Part shown: positions 8,430 to 17,883 of the stretch, piece by piece
How positions within the stretch are numbered: position 1 is the stretch's first letter
Layout: each line of letters begins with the position of its first letter
Source of the DNA: Bacteroidota bacterium
Lineage (GTDB): Bacteria; Bacteroidota; Bacteroidia; Chitinophagales; Chitinophagaceae
Assembly (NCBI GenBank): GCA_963169635.1
Contig: CAUJDL010000052.1
Span: forward strand, 1 to 64,000
Reading direction: 5' to 3'
DNA: 64,000 bases
Translations under genes and position numbers: made by a program
Notes under the pieces: model-generated
Told to the model about the DNA's origin: nothing
The model's database searches: none
The model's input: the letters and a program-made list of their open reading frames with translations, nothing else

Positions 8430-8464
8430 TAAAAAAAGCTGCTCTTTAAATTAAAGAACAGCTT
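8430..8464 (-). terminator. Intrinsic terminator after the ompH genes
   Basis: Read on the minus strand, AAGCTGTTCTTT and AAAGAGCAGCTT form a 12-bp stem with one mismatch-type pair and a 5-nt loop, followed by a run of seven T. It lies between the second ompH (ends 8486) and murI (starts 8407). Confidence 0.75.
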
Positions 8465-8485
8465 AAAAATTTTATCGTATAAAAA

Positions 8486-9091
8486 TTAATTTTTCTTGTT
8501 AGGTGTTGTTGCAGGTTTAGTTGCAGCAGGTTTTACACCAAGTCCATAAGCTTTATACTGATCTTCTATTTCTTTAGGAACAGGAACATTTAATCTGTGT
8601 AATACACGAAGCATTAGTTCTTCTCCTTTATCAATATGTAAGAAAACATCTTTCTTAAATACGTGAGTATATTTTTGCTCTACAATAATTGCTTGTAATG
8701 CACCATAAATTTTTTCTAAAAATGGTCTTAACAATTCTTGTTGTTTCATTTGCAATCTTTGTTGCTGATATTGTTGCCAGTTTTGAATTTTATATAAGTG
8801 TTGTGCAATTTCTGTTTTAATTGTTTGTCTTAATGAATTGCTCATTTTAGCAGAATCTGCTCTAAGCGTACTGTCTTTAGATTGAAGTAAATACATTTCA
8901 TCATCATACTCATGTTTTAAAGAGTCGTCCATAAATTGTTTTAATAAAGAATCTACTTTATTAATACCTGGCATAAATTGAAGCATATCTTCTTCATCAA
9001 ACATACCAATTTTAATTTGTTGAGCATTTGCTTTTGTAGTAGTAGCAATTGTAAAAATGATTGCTGCACAAGCCAATAAAATTTTCTTCAT
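8486..9091 (-). CDS. OmpH/Skp family periplasmic chaperone (second copy)
   Basis: A 201-aa exported protein with signal peptide MKKILLACAAIIFTIATTT ending near ANAQQ. The body is helical and Gln/Lys-rich (IQNWQQYQQQRLQMKQQELL), as in the tentacle-like arms of Skp. It is more divergent than the neighbouring copy and has a Pro/Ala/Thr-rich tail. Skp-type proteins hold unfolded outer-membrane proteins for BamA, which fits its place two genes after bamA. Confidence 0.88.
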   Translation of the reverse strand: MKKILLACAAIIFTIATTTKANAQQIKIGMFDEEDMLQFMPGINKVDSLLKQFMDDSLKHEYDDEMYLLQSKDSTLRADSAKMSNSLRQTIKTEIAQHLYKIQNWQQYQQQRLQMKQQELLRPFLEKIYGALQAIIVEQKYTHVFKKDVFLHIDKGEELMLRVLHRLNVPVPKEIEDQYKAYGLGVKPAATKPATTPNKKN

Positions 9092-9160
9092 TCCTTTTAT
9101 TTTTTTTGTGATAGTTTACCAGTTATACTAATTTTTTAAACTGGTTGTTATTTTAAAAAT

Positions 9161-9673
9161 TTATTTTATACCCAAATCTTTTAAAATATCATCGCTTTTA
9201 TCAATTTTTGGGTCGGCAAATATAATAGTAATTCCTTCACTCTTATCTAATATAAAATCGTAACCTCTATTAACAGCCATTTTTTGAACAGCTGTATAAA
9301 CTCTGTCTTGTATTGGCTTTACTAATTTTTGGCGTTCTTTAAATAAATCGCCTTCGTAGCCAAAACGTTTTTTTTGTAGTTCTCTAATTTCTTTTTCTTT
9401 ATTAAATAATTCGTCTTCTCTTTTTTTCTTTAGTTCATCGCTCAGCATAAATTGTTCTGCTTCGTAATCTTTATACATTTTATCTAACTGAGCTTGTTTA
9501 TTATCAATTTCTTTTTGCCATTGTTCGGCAATAGTTTGTAGTTTTTGATCTGCAGTTTTATATTCTGGTATTTTATCTAAAATATATTTAGTATCAATAA
9601 CAGCATAGCGTTGTGCAAAAGCTATTGTAGTAAAAGTGATTATACTAAGAAGTACTAAAAAAATTTTTTTCAT
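9161..9673 (-). CDS. OmpH/Skp family periplasmic chaperone (first copy)
   Basis: A 170-aa exported protein with signal peptide MKKIFLVLLSIITFTTIAFA. After it comes QRYAVIDTKYILDKIPEY, the strand-helix start typical of OmpH/Skp. A long charged coiled coil follows (about 40-120), and the C-terminus returns to the core with MAVNRGYDFILDKS. It lies 33 bp downstream of bamA on the same strand, so an operon is likely. Confidence 0.92.
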   Translation of the reverse strand: MKKIFLVLLSIITFTTIAFAQRYAVIDTKYILDKIPEYKTADQKLQTIAEQWQKEIDNKQAQLDKMYKDYEAEQFMLSDELKKKREDELFNKEKEIRELQKKRFGYEGDLFKERQKLVKPIQDRVYTAVQKMAVNRGYDFILDKSEGITIIFADPKIDKSDDILKDLGIK

Positions 9674-9706
9674 ACAATCAGGGTTTTATAATTAAGAATG
9701 TATTTG

Positions 9707-12475
9707 CTATTCTGGTTCAAAGCCTAACATAAATGTAAACCTTGCAGCATCTTTTAATTTTCCGTCTGGTGTTATTCTATCCAATCCTATGCCATAATCA
9801 AAACCTAATAAACCAAACATAGGTAAAAAGAACCTCATACCAATACCAACAGACCTACGTAATTGAAAAGGATTATAATCTTTCATACTAAACCAACCGT
9901 TAGCAGCTTCAAAAAAGCCTAATGCATAAATGGTACTGCTTGGGTTAAGGCTTAAAGGATAACGTAACTCTAAAGTATATTTATTAAATATTGTAAAGTA
10001 TTCAGATGCTCCTTGTTGGTCAGGATTTATTTTAGGATTTGATGTTTGATAAACAGGATAACCTCTATGAGCAATAATGTCATAACCTAATAATGCAAAT
10101 TGATTGGTTAAGCCTGCATCGCCTAATTGAAAACGCTCAAATGGCGATACTTTTAATTGGCTATTATATTTACCTATAAAACCAAATTTTGCAGCGGCTC
10201 TTAATACAAATTGTTTATTTTTTTCTGGACCAGCAGGTTTGCCAAGTGGTACAAACCATTCTGTATTTAAACGCCATTTATGATACTCTACCCATTGATA
10301 AGGATTAGCAACTTTAACAATAGATTTATCTATTAAAGAATATGGAGGAGTAATTTGTAAACTTGCTAAAAAGTTAGAACCTTGTCTAGGGAATAAAGGA
10401 TTATCTATTGAAGATCTTTGTAAAGCAATTTTTACACTTAAGTTATTAGAATATCCATTATTAAAGCCTGGTAAATTTACCTGATCTATATAATAATTTT
10501 TAAGTGTATAACGTGAGTAGCTAAGACCAACACTTAAAGAAAAATAATCATCAGGCCATTTTAATTGCTTTGCTAAACTTACAGAAACACCAGATGTTTT
10601 AATATAAGATTTATCTGCAGCAGAGCTTGTATAAGTACCTGTTAATGGGTCGTAAGCATTGGCAAATTTTGTATCAAATAAAGATATTGTAAGAGCATTT
10701 CTTTTTTTACCACCAAGCCAAGGCTCAGTAAATGAAAAGTTATAAGATCTAAATGCTCTACCATTACTTTGTACACGAAGACTTAATTTTTGTCCATCTC
10801 CCATTGGTAAAGGTGCCCATGCTTCTTTCTTAAAAATATTTTTAATAGAAAAGTTATTAAAGCTTACACCAACAGTACCAGTTAAACCAATACCACCACC
10901 CCAGCCTGCACTAAGCTCTAATTGGTCGCTACTTTTTTCTTCTACAGAGTAATCAATATCTACAGTACCATCTTCTGGGTTTGGACGAGGATTAATGCCT
11001 ATTTTTTCCTGATTAAAAAAGTTAAGCTGAGCAATTTCTCTTTGAGAACGAATAAGGTCGCTACGTCTAAATTTTTCGCCTGGCAAAGTTCTTAACTCTC
11101 TTCTTATTACATGCTCTTTAGTTCTTTCGTTGCCTGTAATATTAATATGTTTAATGGTAGCTTCTGGTCCTTCAATAATACGAATTTCAAAATCAATAGT
11201 ATCGTTGTAAACAGCAGTTTCTACAGCTTCTGTTCTAAAGAATAAATAACCATCATCCATATATAAACCACTGATATCGCCACCTTCTGGAGAAAGTTGT
11301 TTGCCTAAACCTTTATTTAAAGTTTCTAAATTATAAACATCGCCTTTTTTAATTCCTAATATTGAAGTAAGTACAGAGTCAGAATATTTGGTATTTCCTT
11401 TCCAAACAATATTTCCAAAATGATATTTTTTACCTTCTGTTACTTTAATGCTAATATTTAAATTACCTTTTGTATTTGGTGTTATTTTAATATTTTCTTT
11501 ATCAATTACAGCATCTCTGTAACCATTTGCATTGTAATATTCTAAAAGCTTTTCAATATCATCGTCAAATTTTTTGTTATTAAATTTTGCTGAGTTAAAA
11601 AATTTAATTCTGATATAGGGGTCTAATAGTTTTTTTGTTTTGCTAAAAGTTAAGTATCCATTTTCTTTTATATAATCTTTAAAAGTATAAGATAAAGCAC
11701 CAGAATAGGCACTTTTATCATCAGATTTTTTGAGCGTAAAACGGCTCATTTCTTTGGTATCTTTAAACTGTTTCTTCAGTTTAATAGGGTCTAAAGATGT
11801 ACCAACAAAATCTATATTATTTACTTTTACTTTATTGCCTTTATCTATATAAAATAATAAAACAATAGCATCGTCAAAAGCGGAATCTCTTTTTTCTTCT
11901 ATACGTACAGTTACATTTTTATAAGATTTTTCTGCATAAAACTTTTTAATTGCTTCTTCGGCACTTCTTTTCATATTTTCTGTAACAATACGATTAGGAA
12001 CTAATCCAGATTTGCCAATTAAATCTTCTTTCTCACTTTTTTTAACACCCAAAAAATCGAAACGTGCAAGTCTTGGTCTTTCTGTTACATTTATTTCTAT
12101 CCAAATTTTCTTACCTTCTAATTTGGTAATGTAAATAGCTACATCGCTAAAATAGTTTTGACCCCAAAGTTTTTGAATAGCTTTTGTAAAATTATCACCA
12201 CCCGGAATAATAATTTCATCGCCAACATTTATATTGGCAATAGAAATTAAAAGAGTTTCATCAAAAAATTTATTGCCAGTAACTACTATACCTGCAACAG
12301 TATATTTTTGAGGTTTTTTTTGTTTAAATAAATTAATTAAATCTGCATCTACAGAAGTTATGGTAGTATCATTTTCTGTTTCTTGAGCAGATGTGTTGGT
12401 ATAAACTGTACTAAGGGCAGTAATAATAAATAATAGTAAAAGTTTATTCAAAGTGCGTTTATGCATATAAAACAT
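9707..12475 (-). CDS. bamA: Outer membrane protein assembly factor BamA
   Basis: A 922-aa Omp85 protein that inserts beta-barrel proteins into the outer membrane. A signal peptide (residues about 5-30) precedes several POTRA domains (about 60-480, e.g. YTVAGIVVTGNKFFDETLL and GPEATIKHINITGNERTKE) and a C-terminal barrel (about 520-922) beginning QLELSAGWGGGIGLTGTVG. A second ATG at 12466 gives MHKRTLNKLLLLF, an equally good signal peptide. uppS is upstream and two OmpH/Skp chaperones are downstream. Many relatives have an extra outer-membrane gene between uppS and bamA; here that gap is only 174 bp of non-coding DNA. Confidence 0.97.
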   Translation of the reverse strand: MFYMHKRTLNKLLLLFIITALSTVYTNTSAQETENDTTITSVDADLINLFKQKKPQKYTVAGIVVTGNKFFDETLLISIANINVGDEIIIPGGDNFTKAIQKLWGQNYFSDVAIYITKLEGKKIWIEINVTERPRLARFDFLGVKKSEKEDLIGKSGLVPNRIVTENMKRSAEEAIKKFYAEKSYKNVTVRIEEKRDSAFDDAIVLLFYIDKGNKVKVNNIDFVGTSLDPIKLKKQFKDTKEMSRFTLKKSDDKSAYSGALSYTFKDYIKENGYLTFSKTKKLLDPYIRIKFFNSAKFNNKKFDDDIEKLLEYYNANGYRDAVIDKENIKITPNTKGNLNISIKVTEGKKYHFGNIVWKGNTKYSDSVLTSILGIKKGDVYNLETLNKGLGKQLSPEGGDISGLYMDDGYLFFRTEAVETAVYNDTIDFEIRIIEGPEATIKHINITGNERTKEHVIRRELRTLPGEKFRRSDLIRSQREIAQLNFFNQEKIGINPRPNPEDGTVDIDYSVEEKSSDQLELSAGWGGGIGLTGTVGVSFNNFSIKNIFKKEAWAPLPMGDGQKLSLRVQSNGRAFRSYNFSFTEPWLGGKKRNALTISLFDTKFANAYDPLTGTYTSSAADKSYIKTSGVSVSLAKQLKWPDDYFSLSVGLSYSRYTLKNYYIDQVNLPGFNNGYSNNLSVKIALQRSSIDNPLFPRQGSNFLASLQITPPYSLIDKSIVKVANPYQWVEYHKWRLNTEWFVPLGKPAGPEKNKQFVLRAAAKFGFIGKYNSQLKVSPFERFQLGDAGLTNQFALLGYDIIAHRGYPVYQTSNPKINPDQQGASEYFTIFNKYTLELRYPLSLNPSSTIYALGFFEAANGWFSMKDYNPFQLRRSVGIGMRFFLPMFGLLGFDYGIGLDRITPDGKLKDAARFTFMLGFEPE

Positions 12476-12649
12476 ATAATATTAACCCCATTTAGTTATT
12501 GCAAAATAACAATGCTAATAGGTTTTGGGTGGGCAAATTAAAGGGATTTCTTAAAAGTGTTTGTTAAATAAGATAAGTTTTTTAATTATATAGGTGTTTT
12601 TGGCTAAATAAATATTGTTTTAATGGAAAAAAGGGAGATTTGGGATAGA

Positions 12650-13420
12650 TTAATAATTATTGGCTGTAATACTTTTATCAATTATTTGTTTACCGGTTTT
12701 ACCAAATCTTCTTTCTCTGTTTTGATAGTCAACTATGGCTTCTAAAAGATTATTTTTTCTAAAATCTGGCCAACAAGTATTGGTAAAATATAATTCGGCA
12801 TAAGCTAATTGATATAATAAAAAATTGCTGATTCTATATTCACCACTTGTTCTAATCATTAATTCTGGGTCAGGAAAGTTTTTGGTAGAAAGATATTGTT
12901 GAAAGTTAGCAGAATTAATATCTTCTGGATTTAGGTTGCCTTCTTTAATAGCTACACCTATATTTTTTACAGCATTTAGCAGCTCCCATCTAGAGCTATA
13001 ACTTAATGCCATAATTAAATTAAGGCCTGTATTATTTTGAGTAGATGCTATGGCTTCTTGTAATTCTTTTTGAGCAAATGCAGGCATCATATCTATATCG
13101 CCAATTATATGCAGTTTAATATTATTTTTATTTAAGTCTGCAATTTCTTTATGAATAGTATCCACCAATAAAGTCATTAAGCCATCAACTTCTTGTTGTG
13201 GTCTATCCCAATTTTCTGTACTAAAAGCATAGAGAGTAAGATATTGAATACCTAATTCTGCACTGGCTTCTACAATATTACGAACACTTTCAACACCATG
13301 AAAGTGCCCAAAAAGTCTATCTTCTCCTTTTTCTTCTGCCCATCTGCCATTGCCATCCATTATTATAGCAATATGTTTTGGTAGTTTTTGTTTATTTATT
13401 TTACTCAACAAATCTTCCAT
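12650..13420 (-). CDS. uppS: Undecaprenyl diphosphate synthase (isoprenyl transferase)
   Basis: A cis-prenyltransferase making the C55 lipid carrier for peptidoglycan and surface glycans. The 256-aa protein has the signature HIAIIMDGNGRWAEEKG (catalytic Asp22), then YLTLYAFSTENWDRP, and the C-terminal PDPELMIRTSGEYRISNFLL and YFTNTCWPDF. Length is typical. TAATTTTG (minus strand 13448-13441) is a likely -7 promoter box 20 nt upstream of the ATG. First gene of the envelope block. Confidence 0.97.
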   Translation of the reverse strand: MEDLLSKINKQKLPKHIAIIMDGNGRWAEEKGEDRLFGHFHGVESVRNIVEASAELGIQYLTLYAFSTENWDRPQQEVDGLMTLLVDTIHKEIADLNKNNIKLHIIGDIDMMPAFAQKELQEAIASTQNNTGLNLIMALSYSSRWELLNAVKNIGVAIKEGNLNPEDINSANFQQYLSTKNFPDPELMIRTSGEYRISNFLLYQLAYAELYFTNTCWPDFRKNNLLEAIVDYQNRERRFGKTGKQIIDKSITANNY

Positions 13421-13570
13421 GCAATAGTTGTTTGAAAAAACAAAATTAATAAAATGCAGCTTATATTATACATTGCCCAAGTATTTAAGCAGCCTTTTAG
13501 ATTTTTATTTACTCTTAAATTAGATTTTTAAGGTTTTAAAACTAAATTTTACAGATTTAATCCTTAGTAA

Positions 13571-13604
13571 TTTGAAATCATTTATATTAGCAACCTTATA
13601 TTTT
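13571..13604 (+). promoter_or_regulatory. Putative promoter of the type B cargo gene
   Basis: TTTG at 13571-13574 and TATATTTT at 13597-13604 are 22 bp apart, one base off the TTTG/TAnnTTTG pattern. The site overlaps the TTG at 13572 that could otherwise be read as a start. It therefore supports initiation downstream, at the GTG at 13629. Confidence 0.4.
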
Positions 13605-13628
13605 ATCGCCCAATTTAACTTTTTAAAA

Positions 13629-16355
13629 GTGAGAACTATTTTCACCTTATTAATTGTGTTATTATGTTTTAATGTACATGCACAATTTACAGTGCAAACT
13701 ACTACCAATCCAACACAATTAGCTCAAAAAATTGTTGGTAATGGAGTTACCATTTCAAATGTTCAGTTTAGTGGTGGTGCAGTATCTGCAGGTTTTTTTA
13801 AAGATAATACAGGAACATTAGGTATAGATTCTGGGATTGTTTTAACTTCAGGTACAGCAAGTACTGTAGCTGGTCCTGCAAGTAGTTTTATGGGTGTTAA
13901 TAATGGTACGCCAGGAGATAATGATTTAAACTTTCTTGCTGGTGGTACTGGATTTAATGCTTGTATTTTAGAGTTTGATTTTGTGCCTCAAGGCGACTCT
14001 ATTAATATTAAATATGTATTTGCATCTGAAGAATATCCAAATTATACATGTACTGAATTTAATGACGTGTTTGGTTTTTTAGTTACAGGGCCCGGCATTT
14101 TTCCTCCTAAAAAAAATATAGCTTTAGTACCAGGAACCAATATTCCTGTAAAAATAAATAGTGTAAATGATGGTATTCCAGGGCCTGGAGGAAATATTAC
14201 TAATTGTACTTTTATGGTTGGTGCTGGTTCGCCATTTACACAATATTATGTAAATAATGCATCAAGTGCACATGTTGCATTTAATGGAATGACAAAAGTA
14301 TTAGTTGCCAGATTAAAAGTAGTACCCTGCCAAACTTATCACATAAAACTAGGAGTACAAGATATTTCTGATGGTACTTTTGATTCTGGTGTATTTATAG
14401 AAGCTTCAAGCTTTAAATCAAATCCTGTAACAATTATTAACCAAGGGGGTTTTATAGATAATCAAAATAAACCATTTGTAGTAGAAGGATGTAAAAATAC
14501 ACAGGTAAAAATTTCTTTATCAGAACCAGCAACAGCAGCAAGAACAATTCCTTTATCTTATGCAGGTACAGCCACAAAAGGAGTAGATTATCAGCCAATG
14601 CCAGCATCTATCAACTTTGCTATTGGCGACCAACATAAATATTTAGATGTAATACCTATTGTAGATAATATTACAGAACCTCTTGAAACTATTATTATTA
14701 CAGCTGGTAGTACTACTTGTGCTTCTAATGAAAGTAAAGTAACAATTTATATTAAAGATTCTGTATCATTCCACAATCCTACAAAAGATACAATTGTTTG
14801 CTCTGCAATACCAACTGTATTAACAGCACCTCAAAACGATACAAGCAATATCAATAAATATGTTTGGAGCACATCGCCTACAGACACTTCAAGAAATCTT
14901 ACAGTTACACAACCAGGTACATATTATGTAGCACATAATTTTTCTTACTCTTGTTTTAATATAGATACTTTTATTGTAGTAAGTGGAGACCCACAAGTTT
15001 CTTTAGTAGGTAATAATATAAATATTTGTGCTAATGATAGTGCTACTATTACAGCAATTACTTCTCCATCTGGTGGTACATTAGTTTGGAGTAATAATAT
15101 TACAGATACTTTTCAAGTAGTAAAAACGGCAGGAGATTATTGGATAAAATATACTTTACCAAATGGATGTTATTTATCAGATACTATCAATGTAGCTACT
15201 AAGCCAATGCCTTATCCTAATTTTGGTGCAGATACTGCAATTTGTTCAGATGCAAATATTACCTTACATGCAAATACTTATGCTGGTGCTACCTATTTAT
15301 GGAATACAGGAGATGCAACAAGCAATATTACCATTACCAATGCTGGTACATATTCTATTGTAAGTACATTAAATGGTTGCGAAGCAAAAGATACCATTGT
15401 AGTTACAAAATCTGCTTTACCAACTCCTAAATTAGGTGCAGATACTGCCTATTGTGGTAATAATGGAGGAATTGTTTTAAATGCTACTTACCCAGGAGCT
15501 ACAACCTATTTATGGAATACAGGAGCTATTACACCTACAATTACAATTACTAATAGTGGTATTTACACTGTATTAAATACATTAAATGGATGTAAAGCAA
15601 AAGACACAATAATTATATTAATTAAACCATTGCCTTTACCACAATTAGGTGCAGATACTGCAATTTGCTCTTACGAATCTGTTACATTAACATCTGCAAA
15701 TTATCCATTTACAACTTATTTATGGAACACAGGGGCAGTTACAAAATCTATCAATGTTACAACACCAGGCACTTATATTGTTACAAATACTTTAAATGGC
15801 TGTTCTGTAAAAGATACAACCATTGTACTAGCAAAAAAAGCAGCAGTTGCTTATGCTGGTACAGATTTATTAATGTACACAGGAGGTTCTGTAATAATTA
15901 CTGCATCGCAAGATGCTAATAATAAAACTTATCAGTGGACACCAACCACTGGCTTGTCATCGCCTAATAGTTATACAACACAAGCTGCACCTACAGGCAC
16001 TTCAAATGTTTACTATTATTTAAAAGTTACATCAATAGATGGTTGTGTAGCTTATGATACTATGATGATAAAAATACAAAATGTAAACTTTGATATACCT
16101 AATGCCTTTTCGCCAAATGGAGATGGTATAAATGATAAATGGGAAGTACCACTTTTAAATGCATTTCCTTTAGCAAGAATACAAGTATTTAACAGATATG
16201 GACAAATTGTGTTTAGCGGAAATGGAGGCTCTAATTTTATTGCTTGGGATGGTACACATAAAGGAAAACCTGTACCTGTAGGTGTTTATTATTATGTAAT
16301 AGATATTGGTCAGGGCTTTTCTCGCAAACAAGGCTGGGTAACTATTCTTAGATAA
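13629..16355 (+). CDS. Exported choice-of-anchor L protein with T9SS type B sorting domain
   Basis: A large secreted protein, 908 aa from the GTG at 13629 (927 aa if the TTG at 13572 were used). The GTG start gives a clean signal peptide, MRTIFTLLIVLLCFNVHAQ. Domains in order (numbering from the TTG): choice-of-anchor L (about 40-270, with YVFASEEYPNYTC), a Calx-beta-like stretch (about 310-395, AGTATKGVDYQP), three tandem 70-aa Ig-like repeats (about 550-758), and a C-terminal gliding-motility/CHU_C domain (NAFSPNGDGINDKWEVP, then FNRYGQIVF and WDGTHKGKPVPVGVYYY). That C-terminus marks type B T9SS cargo. Probably an adhesin-like cell-surface protein; ligand unknown. Confidence 0.92.
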   Translation: MRTIFTLLIVLLCFNVHAQFTVQTTTNPTQLAQKIVGNGVTISNVQFSGGAVSAGFFKDNTGTLGIDSGIVLTSGTASTVAGPASSFMGVNNGTPGDNDLNFLAGGTGFNACILEFDFVPQGDSINIKYVFASEEYPNYTCTEFNDVFGFLVTGPGIFPPKKNIALVPGTNIPVKINSVNDGIPGPGGNITNCTFMVGAGSPFTQYYVNNASSAHVAFNGMTKVLVARLKVVPCQTYHIKLGVQDISDGTFDSGVFIEASSFKSNPVTIINQGGFIDNQNKPFVVEGCKNTQVKISLSEPATAARTIPLSYAGTATKGVDYQPMPASINFAIGDQHKYLDVIPIVDNITEPLETIIITAGSTTCASNESKVTIYIKDSVSFHNPTKDTIVCSAIPTVLTAPQNDTSNINKYVWSTSPTDTSRNLTVTQPGTYYVAHNFSYSCFNIDTFIVVSGDPQVSLVGNNINICANDSATITAITSPSGGTLVWSNNITDTFQVVKTAGDYWIKYTLPNGCYLSDTINVATKPMPYPNFGADTAICSDANITLHANTYAGATYLWNTGDATSNITITNAGTYSIVSTLNGCEAKDTIVVTKSALPTPKLGADTAYCGNNGGIVLNATYPGATTYLWNTGAITPTITITNSGIYTVLNTLNGCKAKDTIIILIKPLPLPQLGADTAICSYESVTLTSANYPFTTYLWNTGAVTKSINVTTPGTYIVTNTLNGCSVKDTTIVLAKKAAVAYAGTDLLMYTGGSVIITASQDANNKTYQWTPTTGLSSPNSYTTQAAPTGTSNVYYYLKVTSIDGCVAYDTMMIKIQNVNFDIPNAFSPNGDGINDKWEVPLLNAFPLARIQVFNRYGQIVFSGNGGSNFIAWDGTHKGKPVPVGVYYYVIDIGQGFSRKQGWVTILR
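15222..15848 (+). repeat. Three tandem coding repeats of about 210 bp
   Basis: Units begin at 15222, 15432 and 15645, each at a codon for Phe/Leu followed by GADTA. Each unit carries YLWNTG, a Thr/Ile/Asn-rich strand, and TLNGC followed by KDT. Periods are 210 and 213 bp, i.e. 70 and 71 residues, so the frame is kept. Two conserved cysteines per unit could form a disulphide. Copies share similar DNA words (GGTGCAGATACTG), consistent with internal duplication. Confidence 0.85.
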
Positions 16356-16358
16356 TTT

Positions 16359-17126
16359 ATGAATAGCCAATTATCTGTATCGGTTGTTATCATTACTTTA
16401 AATGCTGCTAGTACCATTCATTTATGTATTAATGCAGCTTTAAAAATAACTGATGATATTATTGTTGTAGATAGTGGAAGTACAGATAATACACAACAAA
16501 TAGCAACCCAACTTGGAGCTAAATTAATACAAGAAAAGTGGTATGGTTATGGAAAAAATAAAACCATAGGCAATAATGCTGCTAAATATGATTGGATTTT
16601 AAGTTTAGATGCAGATGAAGTTTTATCTGATAACTTAATACAATCAATAAAAAATATACACTTTATAACTATAGCTGCTTATACATTTAAACGATTAAAT
16701 TTTATTGGCAATAAACCAATTCGTTTTGGTGCATTTAAAAACGATTTTGTAGTAAGACTTTTTAATAAAAATTATTCTACCTGGAATAATGCTGAAGTAC
16801 ACGAAAAAGTAGAACACAATATAACACTACCAACAATAAAATTTAAAGGATATTTAAACCACTTTACTTGCAACAGTTTTGAAAATTTTGAAAAGAAAAA
16901 TGAACAATATGCACAACTAATGGCAGATAAATATTTTGCAAAAGGTAAGAAAGCAAACTTTATCAAACTTTATTTATCGCCCATTTTTAACTTCATGAAA
17001 AATTATTTTTTTCAGTTAGGTTTTTTAGATGGACAAGCAGGATTTAGATTAGCAATTATTTATGCAAAATATACTTTTAATAAGTATCGATTATTAAAAA
17101 TAAAATGGCAACAAAAAAGAAGTTAA
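16359..17126 (+). CDS. Glycosyltransferase family 2
   Basis: A 255-aa GT-A glycosyltransferase. It begins SVVIITLNAASTIHLCI, followed by IIVVDSGSTDNTQQIA (nucleotide-sugar binding) and the metal-binding LSLDADE near residue 84. The overall form resembles WaaE/KdtX-type lipopolysaccharide core glucosyltransferases, with a C-terminal amphipathic tail (IYAKYTFNKYRLLKIKW). It starts 3 bp after the preceding cargo gene stops, so the two are probably co-transcribed. T9SS cargo is often attached to A-type LPS, but a direct link here is speculation. Its TAA shares TTAA with the convergent gene. Confidence 0.9.
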   Translation: MNSQLSVSVVIITLNAASTIHLCINAALKITDDIIVVDSGSTDNTQQIATQLGAKLIQEKWYGYGKNKTIGNNAAKYDWILSLDADEVLSDNLIQSIKNIHFITIAAYTFKRLNFIGNKPIRFGAFKNDFVVRLFNKNYSTWNNAEVHEKVEHNITLPTIKFKGYLNHFTCNSFENFEKKNEQYAQLMADKYFAKGKKANFIKLYLSPIFNFMKNYFFQLGFLDGQAGFRLAIIYAKYTFNKYRLLKIKWQQKRS

Positions 17127-17740
17127 CTATTATTAGCTTTGGTTGCTAATAAATTACAAGGTGTATAACGACTATCTTGCTTACTCAGTTTTTGTAAAAG
17201 CAAATAAATATTTTTTAAGCCAATTTTTTCACTCCATTCAAAAGGACCATAAGGATAATTAGTACCTAACTTCATAGCTGTATCAATTTCTGTTGGTGTA
17301 CTTACCTTATCTTCTAAAGCAAAATATGCTTCATTAACAATCATTGCAATAATTCTTGGTGCAATCATACCAACTTCATCAGCAACAAATTGAAATTTCC
17401 AGCCCAAAGCATCCATTGTTTTTTGTACAAAAGATTGATGTTTATTAGTAGCAATTTCTACAATTTCTCTTTGTAAAAAACCATTCCAACTATTTATTCT
17501 TATACAATTTTCTGGTATTTCATTACAAGTATTTATTACAGCATTTATAAAAACCAGCGAATCTTTTTTTATGTTATCTAAATTATGTTCATCAGCAATT
17601 AAATCAAAAAATACATCACCATCTGTTGTATTAAACATATTAATATCATTACCTGTAAATATTAATGATACTTGCGGCAAAGTTTCTTTAGATAAAATTT
17701 CTGCTTGTTGATTGTTAGTGCAGCGAATAATTATTTTCAT
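17123..17740 (-). CDS. 3-hydroxyacyl-CoA dehydrogenase C-terminal-domain protein
   Basis: From the ATG at 17740 this is 205 aa (an in-frame TTG lies at 17758). The second half matches the C-terminal substrate/dimer domain of 3-hydroxybutyryl-CoA dehydrogenases: ADEVGMIAPRIIAMIVNEAY, then TPTEIDTAMKLGTNYPYGPFEW. The first half starts with a beta strand (MKIIIRCTN) but has no GxGxxG dinucleotide motif, so NAD binding is doubtful. Full-length enzymes are about 280 aa or more. It may be a degenerate or regulatory paralogue. It is a single gene between convergent and divergent neighbours. Confidence 0.85.
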   Translation of the reverse strand: MKIIIRCTNNQQAEILSKETLPQVSLIFTGNDINMFNTTDGDVFFDLIADEHNLDNIKKDSLVFINAVINTCNEIPENCIRINSWNGFLQREIVEIATNKHQSFVQKTMDALGWKFQFVADEVGMIAPRIIAMIVNEAYFALEDKVSTPTEIDTAMKLGTNYPYGPFEWSEKIGLKNIYLLLQKLSKQDSRYTPCNLLATKANNS

Positions 17741-17883
17741 AGTCTTTATATACAACAAATGTAAAATAAGAATATTTAGTTTTTAATTTTTATTAAACAC
17801 TCCATTTTTTATTTACAAATAAAGAGAAATATTTTTTCAATAATTAAATGTATTTTAGAATACTAAAGCATCTTGATACTTGA

